From Clostridiales bacterium (GTDB lineage: Bacteria; Bacillota; Clostridia; Christensenellales; Pumilibacteraceae), in contig JAFLVC010000009.1 of assembly GCA_022508505.1 (NCBI GenBank), positions 20,513 to 84,512 of the forward strand: a DNA stretch of 64,000 nucleotides, in the 5' to 3' direction. The notes below the pieces were generated by a model. That model was not told the origin of the DNA. It worked only from the letters and a program-made list of their open reading frames with translations, and did no database searches. Position 1 is the first letter of the stretch; every line of letters starts with the position of its first letter. The translations under genes were made by a program, and so were the position numbers. Shown piece after piece: positions 1-9,735 of the stretch.

Positions 1-12
1 CGTCGTTTACTT

Positions 13-2967
13 TTACAGCGAGCGCTTGAGCACTATTCCGCCGCGCAGACCGTGCAAGACGTCCTGACCGTTGTACTCGCGGACTATAGCGTTCCATTCG
101 TCGATTTCGCCGAGCGGGTTCTCGCCCGTTTCGTCATACACGAACGAGTAGTGTTCCTCGTATTCGATCGTCGAAGGGCTCGAGCCTTCTATTGTCAGCG
201 TGAAGTTGCCGTCGGCATAGCCGCAAGGCAGGCGCAACACGATCTCGTCCTCGTTGTAGAACTCGTACTTCATGCCGTCGGTCTCGGCGTCCGAGGTGTT
301 GGGCGCTACGGTGATAGACGTTATCTGACGCGCCGACGGTATTGTCAGTATTACGGACGACAGCGAGCCGTAAGCGGATTGGACGGTGTACTTGTCGTCG
401 CCGTGCACGATGTCGGGCTCTGCCGAAAGAATAATCCTGTCGCCGTAGTTTACGTTTTTGTAGTAATAATTGTTGGCGGCGTCCCACTCGAGGTCGTTTA
501 CCGCATAGCGAATGTACTTGTAAGCCATGAGGTCTTTGACGACGAGCTTATGCGACGAGCCGTCCCACACGTAGACGATCGAGTCGTTGTATATCGCGTC
601 GTTGTACGACTGCACGTCGGTTATTGTCTGACCGAACGTCGCGCCGAACCCGCCCGAAAACAACGCTACGACAACGCCGATGACGGCTATTACGCTTACG
701 CCGAAGTAGTTCTTGTAGTTGACGGCGACCTTTTCCTTTTCGACGCGGCGAACTTCGCGCTCGGTGAATTTACCCTTTTTGGCACGGTCCTCCACCCTTT
801 CGGTGACGGTGCGCTCGACGCGCTGTGTGCGCTTAGGCAGCTTTTTGGCGAGCTTGTCGAACACGACTGCAGAGCGGTCGAGATACGGCACCGCAACGCC
901 GAGCATTCCGGTAAACAGCATCATCGTCACGGGAAGCATGTAGAGCGGCAACAGCTCGGTCAGCATGGACATTCCCGACAGCATGAACGGCATGCACAGA
1001 ATTACCGGCACGACGTATATGAACAGTCTGTCAAAGCCGAAGCCGAAGCGGTCCTTGAGCTTGCCGTTGAGGCATATCGTTACGAGAAGCACCGCCGAGA
1101 GCAGCAGTCCGAGCCAAGACACAAGATACGACGACGCGGGAGCCGCAAAGCTCATTATCATGCCGACAACGCCGAATACGAACGCCGTGCCGCGCACCGT
1201 GTCGGACGAGGTTACCTTGAACAGCTTTTTGAACAGCGAGGTAAGCCCGAACGACGAGGCGAGCGATATGAGCATTGCTGCGAAGAATATTCCGCCGTTG
1301 AAGTAACGTATCTGCGTAATCGCGTGTATGGGAAGCACGCCGAAGCCTGTCAGCATGAGCGTCACGAGGAAATACGCCGCGAACATTGCGACGAGCGTTC
1401 CGGCAATAACCAAGAGCTCAACGCCGCACGCTATGAGCAATTTCTTTATAGAGAAGGTCTTTTTGACGATGAGAAGCGCGACGTTTACGCCGAGCAGTAT
1501 GAGAATCAATGCGCCTATGACGTACGATGCAATCGAGTTGTATGCAACCGTGCCCCAATCGAAGTACGAGAAGAATACGCTCTCGTTTCCGTCCTCCGCC
1601 GATACGTCTTTGCTCGCTTTGGCAAATGCTTCGACGTAGTTTTTCAAAAACGCAGACTGCTGATTGATGATCGAATCGGGAATATTTTTTGCGGTATCGT
1701 CGAGCGAGCCGTACGCGTCAAGCCCGCCGAGCACGGCGACCTGAATCGCGGGAACGTCACCGAAACCTTTTACCGCATTGGACTTGATGTTGTCGGGTAT
1801 GGAGGTGTTTACTACCGACGAATTGAATATGCTGCCCGAAATCTTCGTATATGCGTTGATGTAGTCAAGCCCCGCCCCGCTCGCGTCGGTAAGAGCGAGC
1901 GTGCCGCTGTTGCCGTATGCGTCGAGACTGATGCCGACCACGGCGCGCGACGCGACTTCGTCAAGGCCCTTGAACGATTCGAAGAATGTGTACACGCCGT
2001 ACGCCGCGCCGAGCTCTTCGGTGAATACGACGACGAGGTCGTTTTCGAGCTTGGCGTTTTTCTCGACGAGATCCCTTAACGTTTCGATTGCAACCGCGAC
2101 GAACGACGCGTTGTCGGCGGCGCCGTAGGTGTCGGGACGGGTGTCGTACCGAACGGTAACAATAACCGCGCCGGACTGCTTGGTAAAGTCTTTATCGGCG
2201 TGCGCCTTCCTCGTCTGAGTCGAAGGAATGGCGGCTATTACGTTTGTAATCTCTTTGCCTACGTAGTATCCGTCGGTGCCGGCGGCGTTTTGGAGAGTTA
2301 CGGACGGCTGCGAGGTCATGATCGTTACGGTCGGGACGGCGGAGTTTGCGTTGCTGTTGCTCGCCCACTCGGTAACCGTCGTGACCAGCTCGTCATCGTC
2401 CTCCTCGCCTTCCTTGACTTCTTCGGCGAGTATGAACCTGCTGCCCCTGGTGAGCTCTTGCACGATATAGTCGCGCGCGGAATCTATGCCCGCACTCGTC
2501 ATGGACGAGCGGACGTCGCTGCTCAATTCCTTGATATGCGCCCTGACGGACTTAACGTAACCCGCGCCGTACGCCTCGGGACTGTAGCCGCAAACGCCGT
2601 CGACAATCGAGAAGATCATTACGATCAAAGCGACAAGCGCCAAGACGGGATAATACACGAGCTTGAACGTCCTGCTCATGCCGCTCGCCGCGCGGCGGGG
2701 CTTTGTCGTTTGCTTTGCGGGCTTGTCCTTTTTGGGTTTTTCCGGCTTTTCGATTTTTTGCGGTGCAGGCTCTTCGTCCGACTTTTCTTGGACGGCAGAA
2801 CCGTCGGCAGTATCCGCTTCCGACTTTTCCGCTTCCGCCGCTTCTGCGGCGTCCGATTCCGCCGGCGTTTCCGCTTGCGCCTCGGGCTCTTGATCTGCGA
2901 CGGGCTCGGCCGAGTTTTCCTCCGGCTTCATTGCCTCGTCGTTTATCACGTTCTCTTCGTTACTCAT
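13..2967 (-). CDS. Polytopic membrane protein with degenerate M28-peptidase-like domain
   Basis: 984 residues. Residues 1-95 are an acidic, then Lys/Pro-rich low-complexity tail, followed by a membrane segment near 105-127. An exported domain follows whose layout resembles M28 zinc aminopeptidases: VRYDT, GAADNAS and FTEELGA near residues 270-330. About eight further hydrophobic segments and a small C-terminal domain complete it. One M28 domain plus many membrane spans recalls ERMP1/Fxna-type proteins. The expected zinc His of the HYD motif is Arg, and the late YH motif reads YG, so catalysis is doubtful. The ATG is preceded by GGAGA at good spacing. The coding sequence is complete, with its stop at position 13-15. 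Function unknown; the family assignment is an inference from motifs. Confidence 0.7.
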   Translation of the reverse strand: MSNEENVINDEAMKPEENSAEPVADQEPEAQAETPAESDAAEAAEAEKSEADTADGSAVQEKSDEEPAPQKIEKPEKPKKDKPAKQTTKPRRAASGMSRTFKLVYYPVLALVALIVMIFSIVDGVCGYSPEAYGAGYVKSVRAHIKELSSDVRSSMTSAGIDSARDYIVQELTRGSRFILAEEVKEGEEDDDELVTTVTEWASNSNANSAVPTVTIMTSQPSVTLQNAAGTDGYYVGKEITNVIAAIPSTQTRKAHADKDFTKQSGAVIVTVRYDTRPDTYGAADNASFVAVAIETLRDLVEKNAKLENDLVVVFTEELGAAYGVYTFFESFKGLDEVASRAVVGISLDAYGNSGTLALTDASGAGLDYINAYTKISGSIFNSSVVNTSIPDNIKSNAVKGFGDVPAIQVAVLGGLDAYGSLDDTAKNIPDSIINQQSAFLKNYVEAFAKASKDVSAEDGNESVFFSYFDWGTVAYNSIASYVIGALILILLGVNVALLIVKKTFSIKKLLIACGVELLVIAGTLVAMFAAYFLVTLMLTGFGVLPIHAITQIRYFNGGIFFAAMLISLASSFGLTSLFKKLFKVTSSDTVRGTAFVFGVVGMIMSFAAPASSYLVSWLGLLLSAVLLVTICLNGKLKDRFGFGFDRLFIYVVPVILCMPFMLSGMSMLTELLPLYMLPVTMMLFTGMLGVAVPYLDRSAVVFDKLAKKLPKRTQRVERTVTERVEDRAKKGKFTEREVRRVEKEKVAVNYKNYFGVSVIAVIGVVVALFSGGFGATFGQTITDVQSYNDAIYNDSIVYVWDGSSHKLVVKDLMAYKYIRYAVNDLEWDAANNYYYKNVNYGDRIILSAEPDIVHGDDKYTVQSAYGSLSSVILTIPSARQITSITVAPNTSDAETDGMKYEFYNEDEIVLRLPCGYADGNFTLTIEGSSPSTIEYEEHYSFVYDETGENPLGEIDEWNAIVREYNGQDVLHGLRGGIVLKRSL

Positions 2968-3057
2968 TACTTCTCCGAATGATAGTATAGGTATATTGGT
3001 ATTTTAACATACTCCGCAATTTATTACAATCAATTTTAGTGTGTTTTTAAAAATAAT

Positions 3058-3083
3058 CTTACTTCTTTTGAAAAAGAAGTAAG
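3058..3083. repeat. 12-bp perfect hairpin between divergent genes
   Basis: CTTACTTCTTTT and its exact complement are separated by two bases. The hairpin lies in the 266-bp divergent spacer between the M28-like gene and the WYL regulator gene. It has no clear T-tract to make it a terminator for either neighbour. Nothing else recognisable was seen in 2968-3195. Confidence 0.5.
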
Positions 3084-3195
3084 CAAGAAAACTTCGGTGT
3101 TGGGTGTTTACTTATATAATTCGTTTATTGTTACGCCAAATTAGTTTTGTGCCGTTACTAATCTCTCGACGCCGCCGCATTGTCCCGTTTGTGTC

Positions 3196-3224
3196 TTGAC
3201 ATATACTCTATTGAGGCATATAAT
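3196..3224 (+). promoter_or_regulatory. Consensus sigma-A promoter of the WYL regulator gene
   Basis: TTGACA (3196-3201), 17 bp spacer, TATAAT (3219-3224). The ATG at 3234 begins 9 nt after the -10 box, so the transcript should start within about 3 nt of the start codon. No Shine-Dalgarno is present. Confidence 0.85.
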
Positions 3225-3233
3225 TGTTTTGAA

Positions 3234-4169
3234 ATGCAGCAGGACGTTTTATTTTCCATACTGACAATACTGTTGTCTCAGCGCAAGACGTCGCGCGCCG
3301 CTCTTTCCGAGCGGTTTTCGCTAAGTCCGCGGACGATATCGCGGTATCTGCGCACTCTCGAGGATTCGGGCGTGCCGATAATTTGCGAGCCCGGGCGGCA
3401 CGGCGGCATCATGCTTTACGACGACTACACGCTCGACAAATCGTTCTTTTCGGAGGCCGAAACGCTACGAATAAAGGATGCGCTCGACCGCACCGAAAAT
3501 GAGTACGGGGATCGCGCCAACCGCGCGATAATCGAAAAGCTTGACAGCATGGACAAAGTGCGCGAGCGCGACAGCTACGCCGTCAAGCAGGACGACCTTT
3601 TTATCGACTGCGACTACGAACAGGCTGCGGTCGTTCGCCCCAAGATAAAGCTGTTTTCCGCGGCAATCGAGCAGCGGCGTGTCGTCGACATCAAGTACAC
3701 CGACGCGCGAGGTTACGTTTCGTTCCGCTCCGTCGAGCCGTACACGCTCGTTTTCAAGGCGGGCGCCTGGTACATATACGCGCTGTGCCGCCTGCGCGGG
3801 GATTTTCGGCTGTTCAAGCTGACGCGCATAAGCGACATGCGCGTCACGAGCAAGAGCTTTACGTGCACCGAGAGCAAGCTTGTGGAAAAGCTTGGGCTCG
3901 AGTTTTACAACGAGGTGTACGCAGACCTCGAGTTCGAGCTGTTCCCTACCGTTACGGACAGCATAGTCGATTGGCTGGGCGTCGACGCCGTGAGGGAACG
4001 CGGCACCAAACTGTACGCCACCGCCGAAGTGCCGCTAAACGACGCGCTGTACAAAAAGCTTCTCTCCTACGGCTCGTCGATAAAAGTCATTTCCCCGCCC
4101 TTTCTCGCAGAGCGTCTCGCCGAAGAAGCGCGGCTCATGCTAAGCGTCTACGACAAGGGCACCGACTGA
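3234..4169 (+). CDS. WYL-domain transcriptional regulator (YafY-like)
   Basis: 311 residues. An N-terminal winged helix-turn-helix (roughly residues 10-60, with SLSPRTISRYLRTLE as recognition region) is followed by a WYL domain with the signature GAWYIYALCR and a C-terminal WCX-like segment. Such proteins are ligand-responsive DNA-binding regulators; the ligand is unknown here. An upstream TTG at 3180 is in frame, but the consensus promoter overlaps that region, so ATG 3234 is chosen. The message is predicted to be leaderless. A small protein gene follows 32 bp downstream and is probably co-transcribed. Confidence 0.85.
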   Translation: MQQDVLFSILTILLSQRKTSRAALSERFSLSPRTISRYLRTLEDSGVPIICEPGRHGGIMLYDDYTLDKSFFSEAETLRIKDALDRTENEYGDRANRAIIEKLDSMDKVRERDSYAVKQDDLFIDCDYEQAAVVRPKIKLFSAAIEQRRVVDIKYTDARGYVSFRSVEPYTLVFKAGAWYIYALCRLRGDFRLFKLTRISDMRVTSKSFTCTESKLVEKLGLEFYNEVYADLEFELFPTVTDSIVDWLGVDAVRERGTKLYATAEVPLNDALYKKLLSYGSSIKVISPPFLAERLAEEARLMLSVYDKGTD

Positions 4170-4201
4170 ATAATTTTCGCGCCGCGCCGCATACTATCGG
4201 C

Positions 4202-4447
4202 ATGGACGACAGATTGGAAGAAGAACACGACTTCAAAAGGACGCTGCGCGAAGCAAAAGACCTCGACCGTGACGAGCGCGTCAATCATGCGCGCAGGCTC
4301 GACTCCGAAATGGCGTATGAACTGCTCGCGGTAAATTCGTCGATGGGAATGTTCGGCATGGAAGAGAGCGCCGCCGAGCTCATGCGCCTACAGATGGCGC
4401 AAGAGCTACTTTACAAGTACAACGAGCAAAACGACGCGGAAAAATAA
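4202..4447 (+). CDS. Small acidic protein of unknown function
   Basis: 81 residues, highly charged and predicted helical, with no signal or membrane segment and no recognised domain. It follows the WYL regulator by 32 bp and is closed by a strong terminator, which supports a real gene at the end of that transcript. No convincing Shine-Dalgarno precedes the ATG. It could be an adaptor or a structural small protein; the function is unknown. Confidence 0.55.
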   Translation: MDDRLEEEHDFKRTLREAKDLDRDERVNHARRLDSEMAYELLAVNSSMGMFGMEESAAELMRLQMAQELLYKYNEQNDAEK

Positions 4448-4460
4448 TTTACCAACAATG

Positions 4461-4495
4461 AAAATCGGCAAGCCGTTTCGAGCCTGCCGATTTTT
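4461..4495. terminator. Bidirectional terminator
   Basis: The arms AAAATCGGCA and TGCCGATTTT flank a 14-nt loop, with A and T tracts on the two sides. It lies between the convergent 3' ends of the small-protein gene (+) and the large lipoprotein gene (-). Confidence 0.8.
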
Positions 4496-4527
4496 GCTTT
4501 GCGGTAAATTATTCGTGAATAAACCGT

Positions 4528-7500
4528 CTACGCCGCTTTGGCGATTGTGAGTGCGTGCCCCGTCGCAGACGTGATTGTCGCCGTGTAGGTTACTTCGTCG
4601 ACCGTAATATCATGGCTTGTCGTGACGGAATCGCTTAGATTGTCGAGGACCACCGCGTCGTGTCCGTCAAGCGTGAGCGAAACCGCAATAACTGTTACCG
4701 CGTCGCTTGCGAGCGACACGACGTACGTACCGTTCATATTTATCAACGTGCCGTCCACGTCCTTGACGGTAGATATCTCGTATTCGATTGAAGACGTATA
4801 TTCGAATGTTTTGTCTTCGTCGTTGAGAGTTATCGTTATGTGATAAATCACGTTGCTCAAGTTGCTTGCGCCGTTAACTCTGATGGTCGTCGTGAGATTG
4901 AGACTATATACGCCGTCTCCGACTTTGACAGGCTTTTGATACGTTACGGTGCCACCCGCCTGATAGCGCACACTGCGACCGCCGACGCGCATCGTCGTGC
5001 CGTCAGAAACGGTTACGTCCGTTCCCGCCGCGTCGTTAAATTGCAGAACAAGCTTGCTCGCCGACACGGTTTTTCCGTTGTAGGTGCAGGAGTACGGCTC
5101 AAACGGCGTTGCCACGGAGAAGATGAAGCCGTCCTTGAGCGTAACCGTGTACTTGACGCCTTCTAACTCAAATGTAATCGTATCGCCTATGGTGAGCGTT
5201 ATTGCCGCGCCGCCGTACGTGCCCTCAACCGTTCCGTACCCGAGCGCGAATACGAGCGTCGTGTCGGTATCCTCGTCGCGGTATGTTACCTCCGTACCCT
5301 CGAGCATATAGACAATGCCCTCGTAAGTAAGCGCGCCGTCCGCACCGAACGTTCCGGTCTTTTGCGAGCCGTCGAGAAGATAAACCGTCACGCCGCTTGC
5401 GCTCTTTTCGTACACGCCGAGCACCGTGCCGTCCACCTTCGCCCTGCCGTCGAGAACAAACGCTCCGTCGAGCTTGACGGTGTAGTAGGAAGCGGGCGCC
5501 GCTTCTGCAATGCACACGCAAGCGGAGTACTTAGACCACGCCTCCGACGAGTAGAATGCGAGGGCAGTCTCGACGCTTTGCACGCGAACCTGCGCGTACT
5601 TGGCGTTGAATATTTCCTCGTCCTTTGCTATGTCGGGAAGCGTACCGCCCTCCAACACGAGCGTGAACGACGTCCAGGCAAGCCTTGTAAACGCGCGCGC
5701 ACCGATCGAAATGAGCTTGTCGCCGAGCACGACGGTTTTGAGCGCGTCGCATTCGCGGAACGCCGCCTCGCCCACCTTTTCTATCATGGGGAGCGATATC
5801 TCTTCGAGGAAAATGTTGCCGAAGAATCCGTACTTTTCTATTATGCGCACGTTGGGCGCGTTTACGCTGACGAGATACGAGCACCATTCAAATGCGCTCT
5901 CGCCGATTATGCGTACGTTTTTGAGGTCGACCGAGGTGACGTTTGTCAGATTGAAAGCCGAGCCGCCGATTTCTATGACCGAATCGGGCACGACTACTTC
6001 CGTTGCGCTTCCGATGTACGCGAGAAGCACCGTTCCGTCGTCGCTTAAGACGAAGTCGTCGACTATTTCCGTGAACGTCTTTGCCGCACGGTTGAGGCGG
6101 AAATAGTCGTATTTGCCGGTTGAGGGATTCATGAGCCGATAGACCGTCTCGTCGAGCACCTCGTACGCGCGAGCGCTTATTACGCCGCGCTCGTTGATAT
6201 AGTACGCCGTGCGGCCGCCGTCGAGAATCATGACCGACCAGTCGCCCGCCGTCGCCGACAGCAGCGTGAGCTTCCATTCGTCGTTGACTACTACGTACAC
6301 GCCAATTTGAGTAGCGTCGTTGGTGTTGACGAGCGCGATGATAAAGTTGAAGCCGTCGCCGCCGCTACTCGGAATAAACTCATATTCGTTGTTGCCGAGC
6401 GCATTATACGTGCCGCTCGCTACAAGCTTTTTGCCCTCGTCGTAAATCTTAGCGCCGCCGTGACCGTCGAGAACGAGCGTCGTCTCGCGAATGATATCGC
6501 CGTCGAGAAGGCTGTACGTGCCGCGCTCTGCGCCCACCTTGACTACGGTGCTCTCTTCCTTGCCGCGTTCGATAACCTCAAACGTGTATATCGCGACCAC
6601 TCTGCCCTTTACCTTTTCGAGGAAGAGCAGCAGGCCGTTTTCTTCGGCGAGCATTCCGAAATAGCCCTTGCCGGTACTGTCAATCCAGGTCGCCTCGCCG
6701 TACTCGTCTGTGACGATAATTCCGCCGCCTTCGACGTTGTAAATGTGATTGAGCGCCGCGTCCTCTTTGATGTATATATAGTAGACGGTACCGCCCGAAA
6801 CGAGCTCGTCAAGCACGAATGTAAACTTAACTCCGTCCGCCGTAAATGTGTATACGTTTTTGTCGACGGTATACGTGCCGACGGTTTCGGTGAGCTCGCC
6901 GTCGGTGTATGCGCCGAGAACGGCATTGCCGTCGCCGTCGATAAAGATGTAGTCGGGACCGATATAGGCGTTTTGGTAAAGCAGGTATCTGCCCGCGTCG
7001 TCGCCCACTACGGTAAAGCCCGAAACACTCGCCCCGCTGTAATTGAGCACTATATTAAAGCTCTCGTTCGTATTTATGCCGACGAGGTGGTATAGCGTGT
7101 GGTCGATTTCCACAAAGCAATGATGATCGCCGCTCCCGTCGGTGTAAATCGCTCTTCCGAAGCCGTCGAGAACAAGTTTTTTGCCGCCGTCCGTCACGGT
7201 CAGCTTTGCGTCTTCGGAGTACTGCGAGAAGTACGGCACGCCCTTCGCCTTGCCGACGACGAAAACGAATTCGCCGTACTGCTCGAGGACGTCGTCGGTA
7301 AGAGTTTTGCCGTACGCGACCGACGTCATGGCAAAGCTAAATGCGCCGTCTATTTCGGCGGGCTCGTAGGTTCCGATCATGCCGACTTCGTAGTTATAAT
7401 CGCCGTAATAGCTTTCGAAAAGGAATAGCACTTCGGCTTTGCCGTCGCCGTAGAGCCGAAGCTTGGACGTATTGTATTCGCCCGCCGCAAACGAGATGTA

Positions 7501-9219
7501 GTATTCGCCCGCCTCGCCGCCGACAACGGTAAAGCTGTTGTCCTTGGAATACAACACAAAGCCGATATCCACTCCGTCATCCGAGGTGAACGAAATCAGC
7601 GTGTACTTATACATCATCAGCTCGTCGTCGTATTCGGTGATTTTGACGTATTTACCTCCGACTATGTCGCCGCTTGCTTTAGTGTAGGCTGCACCGGCGA
7701 CGCCGTCGAGCTCGAGCGTTTCGCCGCCCGCGCCGGTATATTTTCCCCATTTGCCGTCTCGCTCTATGAACACGCCGATTCTAATCGATTCGCCCGTCGC
7801 AGAGTTCCACGCGTCCTCGTGATAAAGCTCGTAATAATAATAGTTGCCGTTAAAGACTATGTTAATCGCGTCGGCGCTGTGGATGTTATACGTTCCGGTC
7901 GTCGAACCGTATTCGTCGGTGAGCACCGCCACGCCGTAGCCGTCGAGCTCAAGCTTGGGCAGCGAATAGCCGTCGCCGTCGGGCGTGTAATAGGTGCCGT
8001 ACACCGCTTCTCTCATGTAGAACACGTCCACGCCGTTTATTTTGTCGACGCGGAAATAGAAGCCCCCGCCCGAATGCGGAGAAATGTAGCGCAGTTCACC
8101 CGTCTCCCTGTCGGTTGTAAAGACGCCGTGTTCGGGGACGCCGTCTATTGGGAATGCAGCGCCGTCGTAACCGTCGAGCTCGAGCGTTACGCCCTCGATG
8201 AGATCGCCTGTGCGTACCTCGGCGCCCTTGTACGTGACGTGCATCGCCTCGTCGTACCATGCGAATGTGCCGCCGCTCGCCGAAATCCTGCCCGACAGCG
8301 TCTTGCCCTCTATCGGAGTAAATGTGAATATGCGCGTCGATTCGTTATATACGCCCACCTTTTCGCCGAGCCCCTCGCGCCAAAGGACCGCCTTGCCGCT
8401 CATGCTCTTGGGAAGGAAAATATAGTCGGCGCCGCCGTGAATGTCGCCGTAACCCTTTTCCCAGGTCGCGTACAGCGCGACGTCACCGTCGAGCGTAATA
8501 CTGTCGCCGACTGCGTAAACGGGCTCGCCGCCGCGAACGGTTGCCCAGCCCGAAAAGCGGTAGCCGCGATTTTGAACGCCGCACTCCGCAATGACGACTT
8601 CCTTGCCGTAAAAGCCGGTAACAACTTCGGGCTCGCCCGCCGCGCCGTCCGGCCCGTCGAGATAGTACGTGACCGTGCGCGGCGCACGCGCCAAGTACAC
8701 GGTAAACGTCTCGGACTTGCCGAGCGCGGAAGATGTTATGCTGTTTTGCGCACCCTCGTCAATCACATAGTCTTTGACAGTCGGAACATAAGTAAAGCTC
8801 TCGCCGTACCAGGACTTTCCTTTTTCGGACTCAGGCTCGCCGTACGTGCCGTCGACGTTTTGCTTGTAGATGTTGACGGTGTAGGATGCGAGATACTTTG
8901 CCGTAAGCGTCAGACCGCCTTTGGGCATTTTTGCGCCGTCCGCGAGCTTATCGCCGCCGTCGAACCAACCGCCGAACTCCAGACCGCTTTCGGGCGTCGG
9001 CGTCTTGTCTGCAAGAAACGCGGAAAGCGAGGCCCCGACTGTTACGTCATATTCGGTAACCGCGATCGTCCCGCCGTTGCCCGCGTCGAGGATGAGTTTT
9101 GCTTTTTTCGATTCAGTCTTGGGATCGTCCGATCCGCCGCACGCGGCAAGCGCGAACAAGCTCAAAGCTATGATAAGTCCGAACACCGCAAGCATTGCGC
9201 GCCGAAAAGTCGCTTTCAT
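4528..9219 (-). CDS. Giant cell-surface lipoprotein with InlB-type, repeat and LRR_5 segments
   Basis: 1563 residues. A lipoprotein signal ends at lipobox LAAC (Cys27). The first 250 residues hold two or three InlB B-repeat/Listeria-Bacteroides-like units (FGGWFDGG, FSGWATVRGG). Next come about nine degenerate 80-100 residue beta-rich units, each carrying an LxLDGxGxA motif and a GTY turn. A BspA-type leucine-rich patch follows (IGESAFEW, IGARAFTRL), then more beta-rich sequence. This is a typical surface adhesin or fibre architecture; the ligand is unknown. ATG 9219 was chosen because GGAGGACGGCAC precedes it and the signal peptide follows; an in-frame upstream ATG at 9261 lacks a site. Family role is inferred from architecture. 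Confidence 0.8.
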   Translation of the reverse strand: MKATFRRAMLAVFGLIIALSLFALAACGGSDDPKTESKKAKLILDAGNGGTIAVTEYDVTVGASLSAFLADKTPTPESGLEFGGWFDGGDKLADGAKMPKGGLTLTAKYLASYTVNIYKQNVDGTYGEPESEKGKSWYGESFTYVPTVKDYVIDEGAQNSITSSALGKSETFTVYLARAPRTVTYYLDGPDGAAGEPEVVTGFYGKEVVIAECGVQNRGYRFSGWATVRGGEPVYAVGDSITLDGDVALYATWEKGYGDIHGGADYIFLPKSMSGKAVLWREGLGEKVGVYNESTRIFTFTPIEGKTLSGRISASGGTFAWYDEAMHVTYKGAEVRTGDLIEGVTLELDGYDGAAFPIDGVPEHGVFTTDRETGELRYISPHSGGGFYFRVDKINGVDVFYMREAVYGTYYTPDGDGYSLPKLELDGYGVAVLTDEYGSTTGTYNIHSADAINIVFNGNYYYYELYHEDAWNSATGESIRIGVFIERDGKWGKYTGAGGETLELDGVAGAAYTKASGDIVGGKYVKITEYDDELMMYKYTLISFTSDDGVDIGFVLYSKDNSFTVVGGEAGEYYISFAAGEYNTSKLRLYGDGKAEVLFLFESYYGDYNYEVGMIGTYEPAEIDGAFSFAMTSVAYGKTLTDDVLEQYGEFVFVVGKAKGVPYFSQYSEDAKLTVTDGGKKLVLDGFGRAIYTDGSGDHHCFVEIDHTLYHLVGINTNESFNIVLNYSGASVSGFTVVGDDAGRYLLYQNAYIGPDYIFIDGDGNAVLGAYTDGELTETVGTYTVDKNVYTFTADGVKFTFVLDELVSGGTVYYIYIKEDAALNHIYNVEGGGIIVTDEYGEATWIDSTGKGYFGMLAEENGLLLFLEKVKGRVVAIYTFEVIERGKEESTVVKVGAERGTYSLLDGDIIRETTLVLDGHGGAKIYDEGKKLVASGTYNALGNNEYEFIPSSGGDGFNFIIALVNTNDATQIGVYVVVNDEWKLTLLSATAGDWSVMILDGGRTAYYINERGVISARAYEVLDETVYRLMNPSTGKYDYFRLNRAAKTFTEIVDDFVLSDDGTVLLAYIGSATEVVVPDSVIEIGGSAFNLTNVTSVDLKNVRIIGESAFEWCSYLVSVNAPNVRIIEKYGFFGNIFLEEISLPMIEKVGEAAFRECDALKTVVLGDKLISIGARAFTRLAWTSFTLVLEGGTLPDIAKDEEIFNAKYAQVRVQSVETALAFYSSEAWSKYSACVCIAEAAPASYYTVKLDGAFVLDGRAKVDGTVLGVYEKSASGVTVYLLDGSQKTGTFGADGALTYEGIVYMLEGTEVTYRDEDTDTTLVFALGYGTVEGTYGGAAITLTIGDTITFELEGVKYTVTLKDGFIFSVATPFEPYSCTYNGKTVSASKLVLQFNDAAGTDVTVSDGTTMRVGGRSVRYQAGGTVTYQKPVKVGDGVYSLNLTTTIRVNGASNLSNVIYHITITLNDEDKTFEYTSSIEYEISTVKDVDGTLINMNGTYVVSLASDAVTVIAVSLTLDGHDAVVLDNLSDSVTTSHDITVDEVTYTATITSATGHALTIAKAA

Positions 9220-9290
9220 GTGCCGTCCTCCGTTTTTCGTACACCGTGAGAATATATACACACTATATATCCTTGCAACGGTTATGTATG

Positions 9291-9319
9291 ATTATACCAA
9301 ATTTCGGCACGGCAGTCAA
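9291..9319 (-). promoter_or_regulatory. Promoter of the large lipoprotein gene
   Basis: Read on the minus strand: TTGACT, 17 bp, TATAAT. The transcript would carry a leader of roughly 65 nt with a normal Shine-Dalgarno. Confidence 0.75.
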
Positions 9320-9395
9320 ACAAATGCCGTATCAAACACGCCGTTTAAAGTCCCAATCAATGCCATTGGTGTGCATTTTTGTAAAAAAGCAAATG

Positions 9396-9678
9396 TACAT
9401 TCTCCCAACCCCAATAGAACACACCCGATAGCGGGCTGTTTTTGACTCTTGCGGCGTTAAGCTCGCTCATAGTAGACCCGCTACAATTTCGCTCGCTTGC
9501 CTTGCAATAGCCTAAAAACAGTCTCGCTTCGGGCGCGTAGCGTTTTTACGGAGCAAATCGCAAGGATAGACGTGCGAAACGGAGCGAAATTGTACTTGGT
9601 AGTACTATGAGCGACGCTTCGCGCGTATAGACTGCGAGTTGCCCGTAAAAATGGTTCGGTTGAGGTTGGGAGAATGTA
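9396..9678. mobile_element. 283-bp imperfect palindromic element (MITE-like)
   Basis: Perfect 15-bp terminal inverted repeats (9396-9410 and 9664-9678, TACATTCTCCCAACC) bound a region whose two halves match again as inverted blocks: CGCTCATAGTA and TACAATTTCGCTC on the left, and their complements near 9581-9611 on the right. No coding capacity was seen and no clear target-site duplication. It sits directly upstream of the tRNA-Leu promoter. Confidence 0.6.
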
Positions 9679-9696
9679 AAATCGCACACAAAACGC

Positions 9697-9725
9697 TTGC
9701 AATATTTTTATGCCTGTGATATAAT
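9697..9725 (+). promoter_or_regulatory. Promoter of tRNA-Leu
   Basis: TTGCAA, 17 bp, TATAAT. The predicted start is a few bases upstream of the mature tRNA 5' end. Confidence 0.8.
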
Positions 9726-9735
9726 CTCGATATCC

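Noticed and set aside
52..2079. 675-codon open frame on the plus strand opposite the M28-like gene
   Set aside because: It is Arg/Val/Tyr/His-rich and mirrors the codon bias of the real gene. It has no ribosome site or domain.
3180..3233. Earlier TTG start for the WYL regulator
   Set aside because: A perfect promoter lies inside this stretch and no ribosome site precedes the TTG.
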